From Angelobacter sp036502105 (lineage in GTDB: Bacteria; Acidobacteriota; Terriglobia; Terriglobales; Acidobacteriaceae), in contig DASXZE010000354.1 of the NCBI GenBank assembly GCA_036502105.1, positions 1 to 19,190 of the forward strand: DNA of 19,190 bases, given 5' to 3'. Below are positions 14,203 through 19,190 of this stretch, in pieces. Each line of letters begins with the position of its first letter. Position 1 is the first letter of the stretch. The notes beneath the pieces are model-generated. The model was not told where the DNA came from. It ran no database searches and saw only the letters and a program-made list of their open reading frames with translations. The position numbers and the translations under genes are program-made.

Positions 14203-14447
14203 TCAATCTGCGCCCGCGGAGTGTAGTGCGATGGTATGCAGGGGACCATCAATACCTGCCTCATTCAGCATATTCTGCACAGAACCGAACATTTTTTTGG
14301 AGAAATTGGCGATCTTTTTCGCATATTCCGCAGGAACTCCAGATGGTGCTGTCAGTTTTTTGTTTGTAGACTTAACACGAAGCTTCAATTGTCCGGAGGC
14401 CAGTTTTTTCTTCAGGGGATTTTTTTCTTGGAAGATTTTTTGCGCAT
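14203..14447 (-). CDS. Small Lys-rich hypothetical protein with a frameshift near its start
   Basis: I do not recognise it. On the minus strand AAGAGG stands five bases before ATG 14447, which starts MRKKSSKKK. After a run of seven A this frame hits a stop three codons later. The neighbouring frame continues as a protein-like stretch of about 70 residues (PLKKKLASGQLKLRV..., later GVPAEYAKKIANFSKKMFGS and NEAGIDGPLHTIAL) ending at 14203. One extra A in the run would join them into an ~82-aa basic protein. The frame of the longer part is open back to a GTG at 14508, which would give 101 aa, but that stretch reads poorly. This is either a homopolymer assembly error, a real frameshift, or slippage. 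Its start lies 11 bases after the stop of the upstream frame. Confidence 0.45.
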
Positions 14448-14458
14448 AATTACCTCTT

Positions 14459-14572
14459 TTATTTATTTGGCGTTGAACTTGTAGCGTTGTTTGAAGGAGT
14501 AGAACCACCGCCTCCTGATGCTAGGACTTGAATTCGGCCAGAAATCAAAGTGTTTTTGGTCAATTTGGAAAA
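14459..14572 (-). pseudogene. Open C-terminal-like tail with GGGGS motif
   Basis: This is a 37-codon open stretch directly after the stop at 14573-14575 and in the same frame. It reads FSKLTKNTLISGRIQVLAS, then GGGGS, then a Ser/Thr/Asn/Pro tail ending at TAA 14459. A TTG at 14563 has no ribosome site, so an independent gene is unlikely. It may be the original C-terminus of the degraded frame upstream, cut off by a nonsense change. Confidence 0.3.
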
Positions 14573-15088
14573 TTAAATCTTTGGGGCCGGCTTGGAGGTG
14601 ACATCCGCGGAAATGAAGAAAGTGATTTCGGTACCATCGGGCTTTATTGAAAAGGGTAGATCTTGATTGTTAAAGAAAGCTCTCTTGATGGTCCCAAGGT
14701 TCACTCCGTTGAAAGCACGGCTTGTGGCTTCATTCAGTAACAATGAAGAAATATTTTGCATTTTGTTCAATGAAGCGGTTTGCGTAGCTGGGGTTGATTG
14801 AGGAATAGCAACTGCTATTGAATTGCCCTGATCATTAGTAATAACCAGCTTCTGGTAAGAGTCCAATATCTCTAGTCTTTGCAGAGACAAAAAAGATATA
14901 GCATCCAGGTGCAGTATTTGGAGGGGTTGCACAAGGCGTTAGTCGCTCAACTTTTACACTTGCTTCAGCCGGAACTTGTCCTGGTTTAAGATTTCATAAG
15001 GTTTATCAAGAACAACGTGCCAGTTGCGTCCTATATGTGCATCCGGCGGGCGGTAAACAAGGGTAAGAATTGCCGTATCCTTTCCCCC
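14573..15088 (-). pseudogene. Degraded gene remnant with two compensating frameshifts
   Basis: Read on the minus strand, a protein-like segment runs from about 15088 to 14990 (GGKDTAILTLVYRPPDAHIG, then RNWHVVLDKPYEIL). It continues in a second frame to about 14885 (KPGQVPAEASVKVERLTP, then CATPPNTAPGCYIF) and returns to the first frame to TAA 14573 (LEILDSYQKLVITNDQGNS..., PFSIKPDGTEITFFISADVT). The first switch needs one base more near 14990; the second can be explained by one T too many in a run of six (14889-14894). No start codon is found: the 5' end runs into the ATCCGTG repeats. A GTG at 14932 would give a 119-aa frame without a ribosome site. I do not recognise the family. It is a 5'-truncated remnant, or sequencing errors in a real gene. 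Confidence 0.45.
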
Positions 15089-15127
15089 GGTCCGTGTAAT
15101 TGAATCCGTGTTTATCCGTGGTAAGGT
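15088..15127. repeat. Short ATCCGTG repeats
   Basis: GTCCGTG (15090-15096), ATCCGTG (15104-15110) and ATCCGTG (15114-15120) stand 14 and 10 nt apart and are followed by GTAAGGTTT. They lie between the panE-like gene's stop (15140) and the 5' end of the degraded frame. From memory, phrases of this style recur between genes in several soil phyla; I cannot verify that here. Confidence 0.6.
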
Positions 15128-15139
15128 TTCGTTTCTTGA

Positions 15140-16081
15140 TCAGTGGGTGATTTTTTCTGCAAGTTTCTCAGCCACTGCAATCGCCGCTGCTGCCGTGTCA
15201 TGTACTGGCGTTTCCACGCCAGAGGCTTTTCCCAGGCGCGAAACTGCACCACTGAGGTCATCGATTTCCGTCGGCCGTCCAGCTTCCAGGTCAACCAGCA
15301 AACTTGGCTTCATCGAATCGGGAAGGCCGTCCATAACTTTCATGGTGCGTTCGGCTTCGTCGTTTGCCAAATTTACTTTGCGGGCACGCGCAACACTGAT
15401 AACCTCGTGCACCAGCCGTTCAATCATCAGATGTCCAAGCGGCGTGGCGCGCAGCTGGCCCAACGCAGAACGTGAGAGTCCACAGGCTGCGGCCAGTGAC
15501 GCGATGAAAGCAAACTTTCTCCACAGGTCAGCCGTGATGTCTTTGGAAGCCTCCGAATCCACTCCTACTTCACGAAAGGCCTGAACCATGGCAGCAATGC
15601 GCTGCGCGCGTTCCGGCTGTGATGCATCCAACTCTCCCAGCACAATACGCTGAAACGGGCTGAAGCGTTCAAACACTCCGGGCGCAATGCGGACAGCGCT
15701 GATTGCCGTCAATCCGCCCACCAGCCGCGCGCGGGGAACGCCAAGCTCCACCAGCCTGTCTGCCACTTCAACGCCGTTGAGCAGCGGCACAATGAGTGCG
15801 CCTTGCTCCGCCAACTCGATTGCCGCGGGAGCAATCTCCACGAGCGAATAATTTTTCACGGCCAGCAGGACACAATCGACCGCGCCGAAATCCTTTACGT
15901 TCTCACTGGCCTGCACGGGCACAGTAAACGTCTCTCCGGGCATGCGGACTTCAAGCCCATGTTGCTTGAGCGCCGCCAGATTGGCGGTCCGTGCCAGCAC
16001 GCTTACCTGATGTCCTTTGCGCGCGAGCAGTCCACCGTAATATCCGCCAACGCCGCCCGCGCCTAAAATTGCAATCTTCAT
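15140..16081 (-). CDS. 2-dehydropantoate 2-reductase family protein (PanE/ApbA)
   Basis: This 313-aa cytosolic NAD(P)H-dependent reductase has the N-terminal dinucleotide motif MKIAILGAGGVGGYYGGLLA (1-20). The helical C-terminal domain carries the expected catalytic Lys189 (LWRKFAF) and the acidic residue Glu272 (GRPTEIDDLSGA). In PanE the reaction is ketopantoate to pantoate, in coenzyme A synthesis. The Asn residues that follow the catalytic Lys by four and eight positions in E. coli PanE are Ile193 and Ala197 here, as I recall for a broad PanE-like subfamily, so the substrate may differ. I therefore give no gene symbol. ATG 16081 is preceded by GGATGAG at moderate distance. The gene follows a probable lipoprotein gene on the same strand after 41 bp. 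Confidence 0.85.
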   Translation of the reverse strand: MKIAILGAGGVGGYYGGLLARKGHQVSVLARTANLAALKQHGLEVRMPGETFTVPVQASENVKDFGAVDCVLLAVKNYSLVEIAPAAIELAEQGALIVPLLNGVEVADRLVELGVPRARLVGGLTAISAVRIAPGVFERFSPFQRIVLGELDASQPERAQRIAAMVQAFREVGVDSEASKDITADLWRKFAFIASLAAACGLSRSALGQLRATPLGHLMIERLVHEVISVARARKVNLANDEAERTMKVMDGLPDSMKPSLLVDLEAGRPTEIDDLSGAVSRLGKASGVETPVHDTAAAAIAVAEKLAEKITH

Positions 16082-16122
16082 TCACTCATCCGTTAATCGA
16101 AGGTCATAAATTCCCAGGCCAG

Positions 16123-16974
16123 CTACTCTGATCCCCATTCGAATGAGAGCGCAGGGGCGCAGCTGCTGCCTTTGGCTTTGACCTGCGTTGTGCCCATGGT
16201 GCGGCCTTGAACATAAGGTGAGAGCACGGCAAAGAATTCTCCCTGGGGATTTACCTTGGGCTGGGAGTCATGCACGTCCTGATAAGACGAGGTGTGGAAA
16301 GCTACCTGTTCGCCGGGAGTGAAGCCCTTGCCGCGTATCAAGGCAAGTTCAAATCGCGGCGTCAGGCGCACAACTTCCAGGCTGCACGCTTTGTCATGCT
16401 CAATCATCGGCGCCGGCACAATAGAGAAAAAGATTCTGGAAGCATGGTCCTCAGAAATCAAGGCATGGCGGAAGATTTCTCCAATGCCGGGCGAGTAGGT
16501 CAGCTTCAACTCATGGCCCTTCATCCCCTGCGCGCAGCTTTTAGTGGAGTCAGGCGGGCAGCCCACTGTCCCATCTTTTGCTATGACTAATCCTTCCAGC
16601 ATGGTGGCTGGTACGGGCGCAGTAATGGGCCATGCCATAAGCCTATAAAATTTGTTGGTTGGCGCGCCGCTGATTTTCAGGTGATATTGCATCACCGGCT
16701 TATCATTCACCTGGTCTTTTTTGAGCAATAGCACTTCTACTTTTGCGCCTGCGGTAGTGGATTTGTCCCAGTCAATGGTGGCCTGGGCCGTCTTTTCCAT
16801 GATTCTTTCGTCTTTGGATATTTGTGGAGTAGCCTTTGGCTTGGCAACTGCTGGAGCAGTCGCAGCCGGCGGCGCTTTTTTCTGCGGGGCTGAGGTTTGA
16901 TCAGCAAATAAGAAACACGCGCCGACAATGGCGGTAATAATGACCGCTGTAACAAGAAGAAGAGTATGTCGCAT
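16123..16974 (-). CDS. Hypothetical lipoprotein or secreted protein
   Basis: From ATG 16974 the protein is 283 aa. MRHTLLLVTAVIITAIVGAC forms a signal with a lipobox-like VGAC (Cys20). A Lys/Pro/Ala-rich spacer (30-50) follows, then a globular domain of about 230 residues with four Cys (139, 147, 197, 272), possibly two disulfides. I do not recognise the domain. GKGFTPGEQVAFHTSSYQ (215-231) and the closing beta-strand-like part recall Ig-like (IPT/TIG) folds of surface proteins, but this is weak. The frame is open further upstream to 17151. That would place the signal deep inside the protein and overlap the divergent peptidase gene, so the internal ATG is preferred. No clear ribosome site is seen. 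Confidence 0.72.
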   Translation of the reverse strand: MRHTLLLVTAVIITAIVGACFLFADQTSAPQKKAPPAATAPAVAKPKATPQISKDERIMEKTAQATIDWDKSTTAGAKVEVLLLKKDQVNDKPVMQYHLKISGAPTNKFYRLMAWPITAPVPATMLEGLVIAKDGTVGCPPDSTKSCAQGMKGHELKLTYSPGIGEIFRHALISEDHASRIFFSIVPAPMIEHDKACSLEVVRLTPRFELALIRGKGFTPGEQVAFHTSSYQDVHDSQPKVNPQGEFFAVLSPYVQGRTMGTTQVKAKGSSCAPALSFEWGSE

Positions 16975-17068
16975 GATGAACTGGAGAATATCATAATGGC
17001 GCGTCATCCCCGAAAAGCCCATCTGTCTGGGACGAAGTGAATGGCTCACAATTTTTTTCGGACGCGGT

Positions 17069-17097
17069 TTGCTCGGGAAAGTTGCCGCCTGTATATT
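17069..17097 (+). promoter_or_regulatory. Probable sigma70 promoter of the S9 peptidase gene
   Basis: TTGCTC (17069-17074), a 17-bp spacer and TATATT (17092-17097) fit a moderate sigma70 promoter. The predicted start is near 17104. AGGAG at 17116-17120 lies nine bases before ATG 17130. Confidence 0.55.
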
Positions 17098-17129
17098 GAG
17101 GAACCAATTCCAACCAGGAGACAAACGAA

Positions 17130-19133
17130 ATGAACAAAGCGAGAAGAACAATCCTTGTGATCGCCTTCACCTGCATGGCCGTAGCTCCTCTCGCTCTGGC
17201 TCAGCCTGCGACTCATCCGCGCACACAAGCCATCAAGTCTCCCATGAATGGCGTAATGACTGCTCTCTTCGGCGCTAAAACATTTGAGCAAGCCTCCATT
17301 GCGCCAGACGGCAAACAGCTTGCCTGGGTGGAAACCACCAAAGCAGGATCGGCAATCTTTGTTTCAGCGGTTTCAGCGGTGACAGACGGCACGCCGCGAC
17401 ACATTACTGCCGGCGGCATGGCTGAGAGCGCAGTGGCGTGGTCGCCTGACAGCAAACAGATCGCGTTTTTTTCTGACGCGGCAAAGTCCGGTCAGCCGCA
17501 GATTTATGTCACCAGCGCCGCAGGTGGCGCCAGCCGCAAGCTGACCAGCGTAAAAGGATTTCTTTCCACGCCCGGCTGGTCACCGGATGGCAAGACCATC
17601 GCGTTTCTTTTTACTGAAAATGCAGAGCGTGCCGCCGGACCGCTGGTGGCGGAAAAAGCGCAGACCGGCGTGATTAAGGAAGCGGTGACAGAGCAACGGC
17701 TAACGCTGGTGAATATTGCCAGCGGAAAGACCAGCCAGATTTCGCCGGCAGATATGTACGTTTACGAATATGACTGGTCGCCCGATAGCAAAAATTTTGT
17801 AACCACGGCGGCACACGGCAATGGCGACAACAACTGGTACATCGCGCAGATCTATACCATCCCAGCCGCAGGCGGCGGCATGAAGTCAATTTTCAAACCG
17901 GCCATTGATTCGCAGATTGCCATTCCCGCATGGTCCCCCGACGGAAAATCCGTGGCGTTCATTGCCGGCATTATGAGTGACGAACCTTCTGTTGGCGGCG
18001 ACATCTTTGTTATTCCCGCTGAAGGCGGCGAGCCCAAAAATATTACGCCTGAGATGAAAGCCTCTGCGAGCTGGCTTATGTGGACGGGCAGCGGCAAAAT
18101 TCTTTTTGGTGAAGACGTGGACGGCGAAGCCGGAATCGCGACCGTCGATGTCGCCAGCGGCAAGATTGGAACGCTGGCGCATGAGCCTGGGCAACTCAAT
18201 GCTGTCGGATGGGGCACCTCTGTCTCTCTTTCGTCCGACGGTAAAAGCTCCGCGGTGATTCGCCAATCACTGGCGCATCCGCCAGAGGTCTGGGCCGGCG
18301 CGATTGGCCAGTGGAAACAGATCACCTTTAAAAACGCCAACCTCAAACCTGCCTGGGGCGAAGCCAAAAGCATTCACTGGCAGAACGATGGATTCAACCT
18401 GCAAGGCTGGCTGCTTTATCCAGCGAACTTTGACGCGAACAAAAAATATCCCATGGTGGTGCAGGTGCACGGCGGCCCAGGCTCCATGGCCCACTCAAGC
18501 TGGCCTAACTCACGCGGCTTTGGCATTGCACTCTCTGCGCAAGGCTATTTCGTCTTCATGCCGAACCCGCGCGGCAGCTTTGGCCAGGGTGAGGCTTTCA
18601 CGCGTGCTAACGTAAAAGATTTTGGCTACGGTGATTTTCGCGACATTATGACAGGCGTGGACCAGGCCTTGAAAGACGCACCCGTTGACGAGCATCGGCT
18701 AGGTATTACCGGCTGGAGCTATGGCGGATACATGACCATGTGGGCTGTCACGCAGACCAATCGTTTTAAAACTGCAGTGGCGGGCGCCGGGCTGGCGAAT
18801 CTCCAGAGCTATTACGGCGAGAACCAGATCGATAAGTGGATGGTCCCGTTCTTTGGCGCGTCCGTCTATGAAGACCCACAAGTTTATGCCAAGAGCTCGC
18901 CGATCACGTTTATCAAGAATGCCAAGACGCCAACGTTAGTCCTGGTGGGAGACAGTGACGGCGAATGTCCTACACCGCAGTCGTATGAATTCTGGCATGC
19001 GCTCAAAACGCTGGACGTGGAAACAGAGCTGGTGGTCTACGAGCATGAAGGCCACATGTTTGCCGATCCTGGCCATCAGCGCGACGTGATTGAGCGCGTG
19101 GCGGATTGGTTCAATCAGCATTTGAAGAAATAG
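17130..19133 (+). CDS. Secreted S9-family prolyl oligopeptidase-type peptidase
   Basis: This is a 667-aa serine peptidase. A signal peptide (MNKARRTILVIAFTCMAVAP, cut after ALA near residue 24) sends it to the periplasm. Residues about 50-400 form a beta-propeller of PD40/TolB-like blades with repeated WSPDGK/WSPDSK motifs (104, 150, 216, 268). The alpha/beta-hydrolase domain covers about 415-667. The catalytic triad is visible: Ser530 in GWSYGGYM, Asp610 in GDSDGECP and His642 in HEGHMF. VQVHGGPGS (445-452) is the oxyanion region. It fits the S9C acylaminoacyl-peptidase / dipeptidyl-peptidase-like group and would trim short peptides that enter the propeller. The gene has its own promoter and ribosome site and diverges from the lipoprotein gene. 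No catalytic residue is missing. Confidence 0.94.
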   Translation: MNKARRTILVIAFTCMAVAPLALAQPATHPRTQAIKSPMNGVMTALFGAKTFEQASIAPDGKQLAWVETTKAGSAIFVSAVSAVTDGTPRHITAGGMAESAVAWSPDSKQIAFFSDAAKSGQPQIYVTSAAGGASRKLTSVKGFLSTPGWSPDGKTIAFLFTENAERAAGPLVAEKAQTGVIKEAVTEQRLTLVNIASGKTSQISPADMYVYEYDWSPDSKNFVTTAAHGNGDNNWYIAQIYTIPAAGGGMKSIFKPAIDSQIAIPAWSPDGKSVAFIAGIMSDEPSVGGDIFVIPAEGGEPKNITPEMKASASWLMWTGSGKILFGEDVDGEAGIATVDVASGKIGTLAHEPGQLNAVGWGTSVSLSSDGKSSAVIRQSLAHPPEVWAGAIGQWKQITFKNANLKPAWGEAKSIHWQNDGFNLQGWLLYPANFDANKKYPMVVQVHGGPGSMAHSSWPNSRGFGIALSAQGYFVFMPNPRGSFGQGEAFTRANVKDFGYGDFRDIMTGVDQALKDAPVDEHRLGITGWSYGGYMTMWAVTQTNRFKTAVAGAGLANLQSYYGENQIDKWMVPFFGASVYEDPQVYAKSSPITFIKNAKTPTLVLVGDSDGECPTPQSYEFWHALKTLDVETELVVYEHEGHMFADPGHQRDVIERVADWFNQHLKK

Positions 19134-19139
19134 AGTGTT

Positions 19140-19190
19140 TCATTTTGCAAACAGCTTGCGGGCGATCCAGTCCAAGGTAAAGCCAGCCAA
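19140..19190 (-). CDS. C-terminal end of a minus-strand gene (partial)
   Basis: Read on the minus strand from the window edge, one frame gives LAGFTLDWIARKLFAK and stops at TGA 19142-19140. The codons (GGC, ACC, CGC, CTG, AAG) match local usage, and the stop is six bases past the convergent peptidase stop, a normal arrangement. With only 16 residues the product cannot be named, and chance openness is possible. Confidence 0.4.
   Translation of the reverse strand: MAGFTLDWIARKLFAK

Noticed and set aside
14041..14226. Plus-strand short open frames in the AT-richer island (also 14138-14449)
   Set aside because: They have no ribosome sites or protein-like composition. The minus strand carries the more convincing frames and the TPR promoter.

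Overview
The window is a soil-type bacterial chromosome segment, most likely from an Acidobacteriota (Terriglobia-like) genome. This placement is an inference. It rests on the GC-moderate coding style, an extracellular lipoprotein built of ~113-residue Gly/Ser/Asn-rich repeats of the kind common in that phylum, a TreY trehalose synthase beside a GH77 amylomaltase, a large secreted S9 peptidase, and intergenic stretches of short phased tandem phrases. No rRNA, tRNA, CRISPR array, integrase or transposase is visible.

Layout. 1-1491: the last codons of a MacB-type ABC ATPase and its FtsX/MacB-type permease (+), separated by 180 bp packed with three short phased repeat arrays and closed by a strong terminator. 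1643-2395: a TTG-started 82-aa orphan (-) and a small Arg/Asp/Tyr/Trp-rich secreted protein (+). 2560-4032: a four-repeat lipoprotein (-), sharing a bidirectional terminator region with the small protein. 4369-7934: a membrane-anchored parvulin-type foldase (PpiD/SurA-like) and 4-alpha-glucanotransferase MalQ (+), with a 14-nt phased repeat filling the gap between them. 7881-10886: maltooligosyl trehalose synthase TreY (-), convergent with malQ and overlapping its 3' end by 54 nt. 11040-11789: a two-gene unit (+) of an unknown 60-aa protein and a stand-alone NAD-binding domain of the 3-hydroxyacyl-CoA dehydrogenase family that lacks the catalytic His. 11830-12321: a single-domain response regulator (-). 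12616-14061: a secreted TPR protein (-) with a good sigma70 promoter placed so that its mRNA should be leaderless. 14100-15100: an AT-richer island with degraded or frameshifted reading frames on the minus strand. 15140-16974: a PanE/ApbA-family reductase and a probable lipoprotein (-). 17130-19133: a secreted S9 prolyl-oligopeptidase-type peptidase (+), divergent from the lipoprotein and convergent with the tail of a further minus-strand gene at the window edge.

How the genes work together. MalQ and TreY both act on alpha-1,4-glucans: MalQ redistributes maltodextrin chains, and TreY turns chain ends into maltooligosyl-trehalose, so the pair suggests glycogen/maltodextrin-to-trehalose metabolism. 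The partner TreZ is not in this window. The foldase, lipoproteins, TPR protein and S9 peptidase are envelope or secreted functions with no obvious common pathway. I found no convincing defence system or mobile element. The most unusual material is the set of phased intergenic repeat arrays, the frameshifted island at 14.2-15.1 kb, and the catalytically altered orphan dehydrogenase domain.
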